NCBI RefSeq assembly: GCF_026810505.1 | Contig: NZ_CP101750.1 | Coordinates: 1,889,448-1,953,447, forward strand | DNA: 64,000 nt | DNA from: Streptomyces sp. Je 1-369 | GTDB lineage: Bacteria; Actinomycetota; Actinomycetes; Streptomycetales; Streptomycetaceae | Reading direction: 5' to 3' | In this document: positions 7,835-18,107 of the stretch, in pieces | Layout of the letters: the number at the start of each line of letters is the position of its first letter | Position numbering within the stretch: position 1 is the stretch's first letter | The notes under the pieces: generated by a model | Told to the model about the DNA's origin: nothing | The model's input: the letters and a program-made list of their open reading frames with translations, nothing else | The model's database searches: none | Made by a program: the position numbers and the translations under genes

Positions 7835-9400
7835 TTACGCCTTCGGCGAGGCCGACGCCTTCTCCAACTGGAACGCCTCGTTGCCGAGGCCGATCCTCGC
7901 GTGTGCCGCCGGGTTCCTGCTCCGCAGGACCGCCCCGTACACCACGCCGATCACCGCCGCCAGGAAGATGATGCCCGGCAGCGCCCAGCTGAGAGCCGAG
8001 TCGGGGCCCGCGCCCACCAGGACGTCGAAGTCCTTGACGGTGTAGCCGGCGATGACCAGGAGGCCGACCGCGGCGAGCGCGGAGGCCGCGATGCGCCAGG
8101 CCTGGGCGCGGGCCGCGCCCCTGCGGGCGAAGAAGACGATGACGGCGACGGACGCCGTGGCCATCAGCAGGATCACGCCGAGTGCGCCGATGTTGCCGCC
8201 CCACGTGAACAGGTGCAGGACGGGTGCGGTCGGGTCGCCCGCCTTGCCGTCGTCGGCGACGGCGAAGCCGATCACGACCACGACGGAGACGACGGTCTGG
8301 AGCAGCGAGCCCGTGCCCGGCGCGCCCGTGGACGTATTCGTGCGGGCGAACGCGGCGGGGAGCAGGCCCTCGCGGCCCATCGCGAACGCGTACCGCGCGA
8401 CGACGTTGTGGAAGCTGAGGATCGCCGCGAACATGCCGGTCACGAAGAGGACGTGGAGCACGTCGGTGAAGGTGCCGCCCAGCCGGGACTCGGTGAGGCC
8501 GAAGAGCAGCCCCGCGCTCTGCTCCTGCGCCGCGGGGACAATGCCGGAGGGGCCCGCCGCGACGGTGAGCGCCCAGGAGCTGAACGCGAAGAAGACGGCG
8601 ACGAAGCCGACGGCGAAGAACATCACGCGGGCGACGACGACCTGCGGGCGGCTGGTCTCCTCCGCGTACACGGGGGCCTGCTCGAAGCCGGTGAAGGCCG
8701 CGATGCAGAAGCAGAGCGAGGTGGCCACGCCCGCGCCGGTGAGCGTGTCCGGGTTGAACGCGTGCAGCGACAGGCCCTCCTTGGCCGGGTCGACGACGGC
8801 GGCGATGTCGAAGATGACGACGAGGGCCACCTCGATGAGGAGCAGCACGCCGAGCACGCGCGCGTTGAGGTCGATCTTCATCCAGGCGAGGACGCCGACG
8901 ACGGCCACGGTGGCCAGCGCAGGGACCCACCAGGCGACCTCGACCTCGAAGTAGGTCTGGAGGAGCCCGGACACCTCGAAGCCGAGCAGCCCGTAGAGGC
9001 CCGCTTGCAGGGCGCTGTAGGCGACGAGTGCGACCAGCGCGGCGCCCGCGCCCGCGGTGCCGCCGAGGCCGCGGGATATGTACGCGTAGAACGCGCCGGC
9101 GTTGTGCACGTGGCGGCTCATCTCGGCGTACCCGAGGCTGAAGAGCGCGAGGACGACGCCGAGGATGAGGAAGAGGAGGGGCTGTCCGACGATGCCCATC
9201 ACGCCGTACGTGGTGGGCATGACGCCGGCGACGACCATCAGGGGCCCGGTCGCGGCGAGCACGGAGAGCAGCAGTCCCGCGGTGCCGAGCCTGCCCGCGC
9301 GGAGCGCCTGCTCCTGTCCCTTGTACGTACTGATCCCGGTGCCACCCGTTGGGTCGCCGGGGGATCTGGTTCCGCTCGGGCTCGAACTTCCCGTCGCCAT
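7835..9400 (-). CDS. APC superfamily amino acid/amine permease
   Basis: 521 residues with about 12 to 14 membrane helices. ATGPLMVVAGVMPTTYGV (first helix, substrate-binding glycine-rich part), AEMSRHVHNAGAFYAYISRG and CIAAFTGFEQAPVYAEET match the APC family. The substrate cannot be read from sequence. The N-terminus before the first helix is about 40 residues, hydrophilic and Ser/Gly rich. It faces gntP across a shared terminator and has no other linked catabolic gene. Confidence 0.85.
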   Translation of the reverse strand: MATGSSSPSGTRSPGDPTGGTGISTYKGQEQALRAGRLGTAGLLLSVLAATGPLMVVAGVMPTTYGVMGIVGQPLLFLILGVVLALFSLGYAEMSRHVHNAGAFYAYISRGLGGTAGAGAALVALVAYSALQAGLYGLLGFEVSGLLQTYFEVEVAWWVPALATVAVVGVLAWMKIDLNARVLGVLLLIEVALVVIFDIAAVVDPAKEGLSLHAFNPDTLTGAGVATSLCFCIAAFTGFEQAPVYAEETSRPQVVVARVMFFAVGFVAVFFAFSSWALTVAAGPSGIVPAAQEQSAGLLFGLTESRLGGTFTDVLHVLFVTGMFAAILSFHNVVARYAFAMGREGLLPAAFARTNTSTGAPGTGSLLQTVVSVVVVIGFAVADDGKAGDPTAPVLHLFTWGGNIGALGVILLMATASVAVIVFFARRGAARAQAWRIAASALAAVGLLVIAGYTVKDFDVLVGAGPDSALSWALPGIIFLAAVIGVVYGAVLRSRNPAAHARIGLGNEAFQLEKASASPKA

Positions 9401-9417
9401 GGCGCGGTCGTCCTTTC

Positions 9418-9490
9418 GGAGGTTCTTCAGAGGTTCTTCGGAGCTTCTTCGGAGGTTCGGAGGGTGCTTCAGGCTTCAGGCTTCAGGCCG
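9418..9490. repeat. Short direct repeats, GAGGTTCTTC and GGCTTCA
   Basis: Degenerate copies of GAGGTTCTTC(A/G) run from about 9418 to 9470, followed by three GGCTTCA units. The array fills the space between the APC gene start and the end of the next gene upstream; the last bases enter that gene's 3' end. Confidence 0.6.
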
Positions 9491-10445
9491 AGCCGAACGC
9501 TGCGGCCCGTGCGGCGGTGAACGCCGCGTAGGGGTCCCTGTCCGGGTACGACCAGGGGGCCGGGGTCGCGTTCCGTCCGATGCGGTGGAAGAGCGCGGCG
9601 GCTTCGGCCGCCCTGCCCTCGCAGGACTTCGCGTGGGCAAGGAAGTTGAGGTCGACGTGGCAGCGGGGGTGGCCGGGGTCGTCGGGTGTCTCCCACTCCA
9701 GCCACCAGTCGAAGGCGGCCTTCATGACGCCGCGGGCGCGGCGCCCGATCCAGTGTCCGGACGCGGCCGGGTCCGCGGGTTCGAGGCCCGCGTGGGCGAG
9801 GACGCGGTAGCGCTCGGCGTGTGCGACGACGGGCAGGACGGCGAGCGGCGAGTCGGCGGGGGCCTGTTCGGCCGCCCAGGATGCGAAGTCGTACACCTCG
9901 TGCATCGGGTCCTGGCCCGCGCCGGGGCGACGTTCGGCGAGGCGGGCCACCATCAGGTGGTGGGCGTGGTGGTGTTCGGGGTGGCGGTGCCTGATCTCGT
10001 CGAAGAGGCGTACGACGTCCTCCTCGTGGCCCAGTGCGCGTTCGAGGATGAGCAGCGCGAGCCACGGCGTGGGGTCGGCGGGCACGCGGGCCGCGGCCTC
10101 GCGGCACCGCTCGCGCACCTTGCCCGAACGTTCCTTCCCGCGCAGCGCCTTGTGTACGGCGGCGAAGGCGAGCAGCACCTCGGCGTCGTGGCTCTCGGGC
10201 TCGGCGAGCCGCCAGTCGCGCGCCCACGCGGTGGTGGTGGGCTCCTGTGCGAGGACGTCGACGCGGTGTCCCCTGCGGTCCCAGTCGTCGCCGGTGGCGG
10301 CGAGCAGCGCGCGGACCTCGGTCCAGCGGCCCTGCGCCAGGGCCGCGCGTGCGGCGACGAGTTCGGCGTCGTCGAGTGCGGCGTCGAAGGCGTGCCCCGC
10401 GGCTTTCTTGCGGGACCGGCCCAGTGGGGGCGGGGGTGGTGACAC
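9483..10445 (-). CDS. Conserved hypothetical protein, TPR-like helical
   Basis: 320 residues, soluble, Ala/Arg rich, with repeated helix pairs (for example ARAALAQGRWTEVRALLAA and AEAAALFHRIGR) that resemble tetratricopeptide units. HRHPEHHHAHHLMVARLAERR is a histidine-rich stretch near the middle. No catalytic motif is recognised. The first residues MSPPPPPLGRSRKK are proline-rich and basic. I do not recognise a function; gene structure and codon use are those of a real Streptomyces gene. Confidence 0.7.
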   Translation of the reverse strand: MSPPPPPLGRSRKKAAGHAFDAALDDAELVAARAALAQGRWTEVRALLAATGDDWDRRGHRVDVLAQEPTTTAWARDWRLAEPESHDAEVLLAFAAVHKALRGKERSGKVRERCREAAARVPADPTPWLALLILERALGHEEDVVRLFDEIRHRHPEHHHAHHLMVARLAERRPGAGQDPMHEVYDFASWAAEQAPADSPLAVLPVVAHAERYRVLAHAGLEPADPAASGHWIGRRARGVMKAAFDWWLEWETPDDPGHPRCHVDLNFLAHAKSCEGRAAEAAALFHRIGRNATPAPWSYPDRDPYAAFTAARAAAFGSA

Positions 10446-10644
10446 CGCGGGACGTCCTCCCCGAGGCGGCTTGCGTACGGATGATCACGCACAGCAAAGC
10501 GGTAGGCACTGCTCCACGTCAAGGCCCGGTGGTCGCAGCGCCTTCACCAACTCGACTCACATTCCACAGACTTCATCCGTCACCGGGGCGAACTCCCCTA
10601 CCAAGCACCACTGGAGCAACAGTCGAATCATGATCGCGTCGCGC

Positions 10645-12300
10645 TCACTTCACCGCGCGGGCGGCGGCGCGGCCCGCCGTGCGGCCCGAGAAGAGGCAGC
10701 CACCGAGGAACGTCCCTTCGAGCGAGCGGTAGCCGTGGACTCCCCCGCCGCCGAATCCGGCGGCCTCCCCGGCGGCGTACACGCCCGGCAGCGGCCGCCC
10801 GCCCTCGGTCAGGACGCGCGAGGAGAGGTCGGTCTCCAGGCCGCCGAGGGTCTTGCGGGTGAGGATGTTGAGGCGTACGGCGACGAGCGGGCCCGCCTTC
10901 GGGTCGAGGATGCGGTGCGGGGCGGCGGCCCGGATGAGCCGGTCGCCGAGGAACTTGCGGGCGCCGCGGGCGGCCATCACCTGGAGGTCCTTGGTGAAGG
11001 GGTTGGCGATCTCGCGGTCGCGCGCGGCGATGGTGCGGCGCAGGGTGTCCTCGTCGATGAGGGGCTTGTCGGTGAGTGCGTTCATGCCGCGCACGAGGGC
11101 GCCCAGCTCCCTTTCGACGACGAAGTCGACGCCGTGGTCCATGAACGCCTTGACGGGCCCCGGCACTTCGGAGCGCGCGCGGTCGATGACGCCGCGCACG
11201 GACTTGCCGGTCAGGTCGGGGTTCTGCTCGGAGCCACTGAGGGTGAACTCCTTGCCGATGATGCGCTGGTTGAGCACGAACCACGTGTAGTCGTGCCCGG
11301 TCTTCATGATGTGTTCGAGGGTGCCGAGCGTGTCGAAGCCGGGGAACAGCGGCACGGGCAGCCGGTCGCCGCGCGCGTCGAGCCAGAGCGAGGAGGGGCC
11401 GGGCAGGATGCGGATGCCGTGCCGGTCCCAGATGGGGTTCCAGTTCTGGATGCCCTCGGTGTAGTGCCACATGCGGTCGCGGTTGATGAGGTGCGCGCCC
11501 GCGCCCTCGGCGATGCCCAGCATCTTGCCGTCCACGTGGGCGGGGACGCCGGAGATCATCCTCTGGGGCGGGGTGCCGAGCCGCTCGGGCCAGTTGGCGC
11601 GGACCAGGTCGTGGTTGCCGCCGATGCCGCCGGACGTGACGATCACCGCCTGGGCCCGGAACTCGAAGTCGCCGGTCACCACGCGGCTGCTCGCCTCGCC
11701 CCGCGCGACGGCCGACGGTTCGAGGACCTCACCGGTGACCGTGTCGACGCTGCCCGCGCTGCGCGAGAGACCCGTGACGCGGTGCCGGAACCTCAGCTGG
11801 ACGAGGCCGCGCGCGACCCCCGCCCGTACCCGCCGCACGAACGGTTCGAGCAGCCCCGGGCCCGTGCCCCAGGTGATGTGGAAGCGCGGCACCGAGTTGC
11901 CGTGCCCCTGCGCGTCGTACCCGCCGCGCTCGGCCCAGCCCACGACGGGGAAGAACCGGACGCCCTGCCCGTGCAGCCAGGACCGCTTCTCACCGGCCGC
12001 GAAGTCGACGTACGCCTCCGCCCACTTGCGCGGCCAGCGGTCCTCCGGGCGGTCGAACGCCGCCGTCCCCATCCAGTCCTGGAGGGCGAGCGCGTGCGAG
12101 TCCTTGATGCGCATCCGCCGCTGCTCGGGCGAGTCGACGAAGAACAGGCCGCCGAAGGACCAGTGCGCCTGACCGCCGATCGCGTGCTCGGGCTCCTGGT
12201 CGACGAGGATGACCCGACGGCCCGCGTCGACGAGCTCCGCGGTCGCCGCGAGTCCGGCGAGCCCTGCCCCGATCACGATCACATCTGCGTCGTACGCCAT
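10645..12300 (-). CDS. FAD-binding dehydrogenase, 3-ketosteroid dehydrogenase/fumarate reductase-like
   Basis: 551 residues from the ATG at 12300, which follows GGAGGACGACC. The N-terminal Rossmann motif VIVIGAGLAGLAATAEL binds FAD, GGQAHWSFGGLFF follows, and the C-terminal GGGGVHGYRSLEGTFLGGC is the second FAD-contacting segment of the fumarate reductase/KstD flavoprotein family. It likely dehydrogenates a ring or chain substrate. It is divergent from a TetR regulator and a 20-beta-hydroxysteroid dehydrogenase, which favours a steroid-like substrate (inference). Confidence 0.85.
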   Translation of the reverse strand: MAYDADVIVIGAGLAGLAATAELVDAGRRVILVDQEPEHAIGGQAHWSFGGLFFVDSPEQRRMRIKDSHALALQDWMGTAAFDRPEDRWPRKWAEAYVDFAAGEKRSWLHGQGVRFFPVVGWAERGGYDAQGHGNSVPRFHITWGTGPGLLEPFVRRVRAGVARGLVQLRFRHRVTGLSRSAGSVDTVTGEVLEPSAVARGEASSRVVTGDFEFRAQAVIVTSGGIGGNHDLVRANWPERLGTPPQRMISGVPAHVDGKMLGIAEGAGAHLINRDRMWHYTEGIQNWNPIWDRHGIRILPGPSSLWLDARGDRLPVPLFPGFDTLGTLEHIMKTGHDYTWFVLNQRIIGKEFTLSGSEQNPDLTGKSVRGVIDRARSEVPGPVKAFMDHGVDFVVERELGALVRGMNALTDKPLIDEDTLRRTIAARDREIANPFTKDLQVMAARGARKFLGDRLIRAAAPHRILDPKAGPLVAVRLNILTRKTLGGLETDLSSRVLTEGGRPLPGVYAAGEAAGFGGGGVHGYRSLEGTFLGGCLFSGRTAGRAAARAVK

Positions 12301-13992
<1,692 letters not shown>

Positions 13993-14029
13993 CCGGCCCG
14001 TCGGTCCCGTCTCGCCGGAGTGGGGTTGG

Positions 14030-14575
14030 ATGGGCGGCATGACTGCCGCCAGTGGGCCCGTGCCCGACCCCAGCGAAGAGATGATCACCATCGTCGACGA
14101 GCACGACGAGGTGACCGGCGAGGCCCCGCGCGGTGAGGCGTATGCGCGCGGGCTGCGCCACCGCTGCGTGTTCATCCTGGCGCGCGACGCCGAGGGGCGC
14201 GTCTTCGTGCACCGCCGCACCCCGACCAAGCTGGTCTTCCCCTCGCTGTACGACATGTTCGTCGGCGGCGTGGTCGGCGCCGGGGAGTCCTGCGACGACG
14301 CGGCGCTGCGCGAGGCGGAGGAGGAGCTCGGCGTCCACGGGCTGCCGCGGCCCACCCCGCTGTTCACGTTCCTGTACGACGACGGCGCCGGGAAGTCCTG
14401 GTGGTCGTACCTCTACGAAGTCCGCTGCGAGTTGCCCGTACAACCACAGGCCGAGGAGGTCGCCTGGCACGCGTTCGTCACGGAGGACGAGCTGGAGCGG
14501 CGGCTGGACGAATGGGAGTGGGTGCCGGACGGGCTCGCTGCCTACCACCGCTTGAAGGCCTTCCGCGCGGCATGA
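14030..14575 (+). CDS. Nudix hydrolase
   Basis: 181 residues (a second start at 14039 would shorten it by three). The Nudix box begins GGVVGAGES and continues REAEEELGV, fitting GX5EX7REUXEEXGU completely. VDEHDEVTGEAPRGEAYARG and HRRTPTKLVFPSLYD resemble the isopentenyl-diphosphate-isomerase-like YfcD group, so the substrate is probably a nucleoside or other diphosphate; it cannot be narrowed. It lies 37 bp after the SDR gene on the same strand. Confidence 0.88.
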   Translation: MGGMTAASGPVPDPSEEMITIVDEHDEVTGEAPRGEAYARGLRHRCVFILARDAEGRVFVHRRTPTKLVFPSLYDMFVGGVVGAGESCDDAALREAEEELGVHGLPRPTPLFTFLYDDGAGKSWWSYLYEVRCELPVQPQAEEVAWHAFVTEDELERRLDEWEWVPDGLAAYHRLKAFRAA

Positions 14576-14598
14576 GCGGCATGAGCGGCATGAGCGGC
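14572..14598 (+). repeat. Three tandem ATGAGCGGC units
   Basis: Three exact 9-bp copies start inside the Nudix stop region (the first ATG contains TGA). Each unit offers an ATG, but none opens a supported gene. Confidence 0.8.
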
Positions 14599-14662
14599 AA
14601 GCGCCGTGAGCGCGGCATGGCGTGACCGGCGCACCTTGATCGACACCGCCTATGGTGCGGCC

Positions 14663-15055
14663 GTGAGCAATTTCGTACAGAGCATGAAGCTGTGGTTCGC
14701 GCCCGAGCGGATCCGCGAGGACGGCGACACCCCCGACTACCGCTTCTCCCTCGCCAACGAACGCACCTTCCTCGCCTGGCTGCGCACCGCGCTCGCGCTG
14801 ATCGGCGGCGGCTTCGCCGTGGACCAGTTCCTGCCGGACCTGCGCTGGGGGTGGCGGATCGGGCTCGCGCTCGCGCTGCTCGCGGCGGGCGTCCTGTGCT
14901 CGCTGCGCGCGGTCAACCACTGGGTGCGCTGCGAGCGGGCCATGCGGCGCGGCGACGACCTGCCGTCGAGCCGCTTCCCGACGGTGCTGAGCCTGGCGGT
15001 CGCGGTGGTCGCGCTCGCCATGGTGGTGGTCGTGCTGTTCGGGTGGGAGGGGTGA
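14663..15055 (+). CDS. DUF202/YidH family membrane protein
   Basis: 130 residues. PDYRFSLANERTFLAWLRTALALIGGGFAVDQF is represented by the family signature NERTFLAWLRT, followed by three membrane helices. The family is of unknown function. GTG at 14663 lacks a Shine-Dalgarno sequence; TATGGT at 14651-14656 lies about 6 bp upstream, so the mRNA may be leaderless. The stop overlaps the next DUF202 gene (GTGA), making a two-gene operon of paralogous membrane proteins. Confidence 0.88.
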   Translation: MSNFVQSMKLWFAPERIREDGDTPDYRFSLANERTFLAWLRTALALIGGGFAVDQFLPDLRWGWRIGLALALLAAGVLCSLRAVNHWVRCERAMRRGDDLPSSRFPTVLSLAVAVVALAMVVVVLFGWEG

Positions 15056-15474
15056 CGGAGGGGGCGGGGGCCGGGCCCGGGGCTGGTCCCGGGGCTGGTC
15101 CCGGGGCTGGTCCCGGGGCTGGTCCCGGGGCTGGTCCCGGGGCTGGTCCCGGGGCTGGTCCCGGGGCCGCGCAGGTCCGTGACCCCGGTCTGCAGCCGGA
15201 GCGCACCCGCCTCGCGTGGCGGCGTACGACCCTGTCGTGCACGGTGGCCGCGGTGCTCGCCGCCCGCGCGGTCCTGCACGACGGGGCGACCGCGCTCGGC
15301 GTGCTGGCCTGCGCGCTGTGCCTGCTGCTCTGGCTCGGCTTCCTGGCGGTGGCCCACCGCCGGATGGTCACGCTGACGGCGCCCCGGCCCCGGACGATGT
15401 CGCTCCGGGCGGCGCGGGCGGCTGCGCTGTGCACGTTCGCGCTGGCGGTGTGCGCGATGGTGATGCTCTTCTGA
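15052..15474 (+). CDS. Second DUF202 membrane protein with AGPG-repeat N-terminus
   Basis: 140 residues. GTG at 15052 overlaps the stop of the first DUF202 gene. After six residues come eight AGPG units, then LQPERTRLAWRRTTLS, the DUF202 signature, and three membrane helices. Pairs of DUF202 genes are common in actinomycetes, the second carrying ERTxLAWxRT. The low-complexity cytosolic extension is encoded by an almost perfect 12-bp minisatellite and probably varies in length between strains. Confidence 0.85.
   Translation: MTEGAGAGPGAGPGAGPGAGPGAGPGAGPGAGPGAGPGAAQVRDPGLQPERTRLAWRRTTLSCTVAAVLAARAVLHDGATALGVLACALCLLLWLGFLAVAHRRMVTLTAPRPRTMSLRAARAAALCTFALAVCAMVMLF
15070..15165 (+). repeat. 12-bp coding minisatellite, 8 copies
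   Basis: The unit GCTGGTCCCGGG occurs in seven perfect copies (15082-15165) after one diverged copy. It encodes AGPG repeats within the second DUF202 protein. Because the unit is a multiple of three, changes in copy number keep the frame. Confidence 0.95.
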
Positions 15475-15520
15475 GGGGCGGTTGGGGCCCGTTGGGGGGG
15501 CACCCGAGGGGGCGTTCCCC

Positions 15521-16456
15521 TCAGTCCCCCCAGTCCACCGTCACCACGATCTTCCCCCTGGCCCGCCCCTCCTCGCTCAGCCGGTGCGCGTCGGCGGCCC
15601 GCTCCAGCGGGAACGTCTTGTCCACGTGGACGGTCACGACGTCCTGCTCGGCGAGTTCGGACAGGTGCTTGAGGTCCGCGGCCACGGGACGTACGAAGCA
15701 GTAGTGGCCGCCGAGGCCGATCACGCCGCCGTCCGCGATGGACGCGAGGCGGCCGCCGGGCGAGAGGAGTTCCGCGGACGCCTTCAGCGTGTCGCCGCCC
15801 ACCGTGTCGAACGCCGCGTCGACACCCTCCGGGGCGAGTCCGCGGACCCGGTCCACCAGACCGTCCCCGTACGTGACCGGCTCGGCGCCCAGTTCGCGCA
15901 GGAAGTCGTGGTTGCGTTCGCTCGCGGTGCCGATCACGCGGGCGCCCGCGTGCCGGGCCAGCTGCACGGCGATCGAGCCGACGCCGCCCGCCGCCGCGTG
16001 CACGAGGACGACGTCGCCCTCGGTGACCTCCAGCGCCTGGTGGATGACCTGGTACGCGGTTAGACCGGCGAGCGGCAGCCCGGCGGCCTCCTCGAAGGTG
16101 AGGTTGCGCGGCTTGCGGGCCAGGGTGCGGATCGGCGCGGCGACGTACTCGGCGAACGTGCCGCGGGAGAGGAAGTCCTCGCGTACGTAGCCGATGACCT
16201 CGTCCCCGACCGCGAACTCCGGCGCCGCCGCGCCCGGCTGGACCACCACACCGGCGACGTCCCAGCCGGGGATCACGGGGAAGACCGGGTCCAGGAGGCC
16301 GTCGAGGTGGCCCTCCCTGCACTTCCAGTCGACGGGGTTCACTGCGGCGGCGCGGACCTTCACGAGGACGGAGTCGGGGCCGACCTTGGGGTCGCGCACC
16401 TCTCCGTACTCGAGGACTTCGGGCCCGCCGTAGCTGCGGTAACTGATCGCCTTCAT
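15521..16456 (-). CDS. NADPH:quinone oxidoreductase-like MDR alcohol dehydrogenase
   Basis: 311 residues, zinc-independent MDR fold. The N-terminal GroES-like domain has AAAVNPVDWKCREG and GWDVAGVVV; the Rossmann motif is VHAAAGGVGSIAVQLA (NADP-binding AxxGGVG). HVDKTFPLERAADAHRLSE and GKIVVTVDW are the usual C-terminus. It lacks the cysteines for catalytic and structural zinc. It probably reduces quinones or enones. Monocistronic; converges with the second DUF202 gene. Confidence 0.9.
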   Translation of the reverse strand: MKAISYRSYGGPEVLEYGEVRDPKVGPDSVLVKVRAAAVNPVDWKCREGHLDGLLDPVFPVIPGWDVAGVVVQPGAAAPEFAVGDEVIGYVREDFLSRGTFAEYVAAPIRTLARKPRNLTFEEAAGLPLAGLTAYQVIHQALEVTEGDVVLVHAAAGGVGSIAVQLARHAGARVIGTASERNHDFLRELGAEPVTYGDGLVDRVRGLAPEGVDAAFDTVGGDTLKASAELLSPGGRLASIADGGVIGLGGHYCFVRPVAADLKHLSELAEQDVVTVHVDKTFPLERAADAHRLSEEGRARGKIVVTVDWGD

Positions 16457-16471
16457 GAGGGGTCGCCTTCG

Positions 16472-16542
16472 CGGAGGTCAGTGGAGGTCAGTGGAGGTCA
16501 GTGGAAGACTGGGGAAGACTGGGGAAGACTGGGGAAGACAGG
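16472..16542. repeat. Two adjacent 10-bp tandem repeats
   Basis: Three copies of GGAGGTCAGT are followed by about four copies of GGAAGACTGG directly upstream of the MDR dehydrogenase start. The decamer period is near one helical turn, so the array may matter for promoter geometry, or may be plain slippage. Confidence 0.85.
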
Positions 16543-16649
16543 GGGAAACACCTACGAGCCTGACAACACTCGCATACGGGAAATAACTGGGCATCAGGGG
16601 CTAGCCTGAGAGGGTCAACCCTTCCCCGCAGCCACAGAAGGTGCGCGCC

Positions 16650-16946
16650 ATGACGACCCTCCACCACGAACACCCGGTGCACGACCATGTCCACGGCCCG
16701 GCCTGCGGCCACCCCGAGGTGCCGCACGGCGACCACGTCGACTACGCGCACGACGGCCACATGCACCGCCTGCACTCCGACCACTACGACGAGTGCGAGC
16801 CGTCCGGCCACACCGCGCACCAGGGCCACGACCACCAGCACGGGGACGGCTGCGGCCACGACTCCGTGACGCACGACGACCACGTCGACTACGTGCACGA
16901 CGGTCACCGGCACGCGGCGCACGACGGGCACTGGGACGACCACTGA
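16650..16946 (+). CDS. Histidine-rich metal-binding protein with a duplicated module
   Basis: 98 residues from the ATG at 16650; 28 are His and 3 are Cys. Two homologous units of about 30 residues are visible: the first begins CGHPEVPHGDHVDYAHDGH, the second CGHDSVTHDDHVDYVHDGH, sharing C-G-H-x3-V/x-H-x-D-H-V-D-Y-x-H-D-G-H. A composition like this binds Zn, Ni or Co. There is no signal peptide or membrane segment, so it is probably a cytosolic metal store or chaperone. No transporter adjoins it. Confidence 0.85.
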   Translation: MTTLHHEHPVHDHVHGPACGHPEVPHGDHVDYAHDGHMHRLHSDHYDECEPSGHTAHQGHDHQHGDGCGHDSVTHDDHVDYVHDGHRHAAHDGHWDDH

Positions 16947-17005
16947 GACTCGCGCCCGGCGCTCCGCCCGCGCCCCGCGCCGGGGCGCGGTAGCCTCTGG
17001 ACGGC

Positions 17006-17023
17006 ATACCGACTGGTCGGCAT
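17006..17023. promoter_or_regulatory. Candidate TetR operator, left end of acyl-CoA cluster
   Basis: ATACCGACTGGTCGGCAT is a 14/18 palindrome, 55 bp before the APH-like kinase start. Its half ATACCGACTGGT recurs exactly on the minus strand at 22653-22664, before the converging operon of the same cluster. Confidence 0.6.
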
Positions 17024-17078
17024 CATGGAGGGCACGCCACCCCGCAGTGGCACGCCACCACGCCGATCAGGAGCGAAG

Positions 17079-18101
17079 ATGAGCTCAGACCACCCGCCGG
17101 GCCTCGACCTCGACCAGCTGCGCGGCCACCTCGACCGCGAGCGGCCCGGCCTGGTCGGCGGCCCGCTCTCCGCCCGCCTCATCGAGGGCGGCCGGTCGAA
17201 CCTCACGTACGCCGTCACCGACGGCACGTCGCGCTGGGTGGTCCGGCGTCCCCCGCTGGGCCACGTCCTCGCCACCGCGCACGACATGAAGCGCGAGCAC
17301 CGGGTGATCGCGGCCCTGCACCCGACGGACGTGCCGGTGCCCGCGCCCGTGCTGCTCTGCGAGGACGACACCGTCATCGGGTCGCCGTTCTACGTGATGG
17401 AGTTCGTGGACGGAACCCCGTACCGCACCGCAGAGGAGCTCGCGCCGCTCGGCCCCGAGCGCACCCGTGACGCGGTCCTCGGCCTCGTCGACACCCTCGT
17501 CGACCTGCACGCCGTCGACCCGGCGGCCGTCGGGCTCGGCGACTTCGGGCGGCCCGACGGATTCCTGGACCGGCAGCTGCGCCGCTGGGGCAAGCAACTC
17601 GACGCGTCCCGCAACCGCGAGCTCGCCGGCATCGACGAGCTGCACGCGGCGCTCGGCCGTTCGCTCCCCGACTCCCCCGCGCCCACCGTCATCCACGGCG
17701 ACTACCGCCTGGACAACGTGCTGATAGGCGACGGCGACCGGATCAAGGCCATCCTCGACTGGGAGATGTCCACGCTCGGCGATCCGCTCACCGACCTGGG
17801 CCTGCTCGTGATGTACAGCGCGAAGCTGGAGGTGCCCGACTCCCCCGTCAGCACCACGGCGGGCGCACCGGGCCACCCGGATCCGGCCGAGCTGATCGAG
17901 CGGTACGCCGCGCGCTCGGGGCGCGACGTGTCGGCCGTCTCCTGGTACACGGCGTTCGCGTGGTTCAAGCTCGCCGTGATCCTGGAGGGCATCCACTACC
18001 GCTACACGCTGGGCCAGACGGTCGGCGCGGGCTTCGACAGGATCGGCGAGCTGGTGCCCGTGTTCATCCAGCACGGTCTGACGACCCTCCAGGAAGGCTG
18101 A
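17079..18101 (+). CDS. APH-like phosphotransferase, acyl-CoA dehydrogenase-associated
   Basis: 340 residues from the ATG after AGGAGCGAAG. The kinase-like fold is shown by RLIEGGRSNLTYAV (nucleotide loop), the catalytic HGDYRLDN and the metal-binding ILDWEMSTLGDP. Such proteins form the N-terminal half of human ACAD10/11, where they phosphorylate 4-hydroxyacyl-CoAs before an acyl-CoA dehydrogenase completes the conversion; here the partner dehydrogenase starts only 6 bp downstream. Operon position therefore supports a role in hydroxy-fatty-acid catabolism rather than antibiotic resistance. Confidence 0.9.
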   Translation: MSSDHPPGLDLDQLRGHLDRERPGLVGGPLSARLIEGGRSNLTYAVTDGTSRWVVRRPPLGHVLATAHDMKREHRVIAALHPTDVPVPAPVLLCEDDTVIGSPFYVMEFVDGTPYRTAEELAPLGPERTRDAVLGLVDTLVDLHAVDPAAVGLGDFGRPDGFLDRQLRRWGKQLDASRNRELAGIDELHAALGRSLPDSPAPTVIHGDYRLDNVLIGDGDRIKAILDWEMSTLGDPLTDLGLLVMYSAKLEVPDSPVSTTAGAPGHPDPAELIERYAARSGRDVSAVSWYTAFAWFKLAVILEGIHYRYTLGQTVGAGFDRIGELVPVFIQHGLTTLQEG

Positions 18102-18107
18102 TCCACT

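Noticed and set aside
16472..16542. Possible CRISPR-like array
   Set aside because: The repeats are 10 bp and contiguous, with no spacers.
17079..18101. Aminoglycoside resistance kinase
   Set aside because: The fold matches, but the tight operon with an acyl-CoA dehydrogenase and the ACAD10/11-like pattern point to acyl-CoA metabolism.
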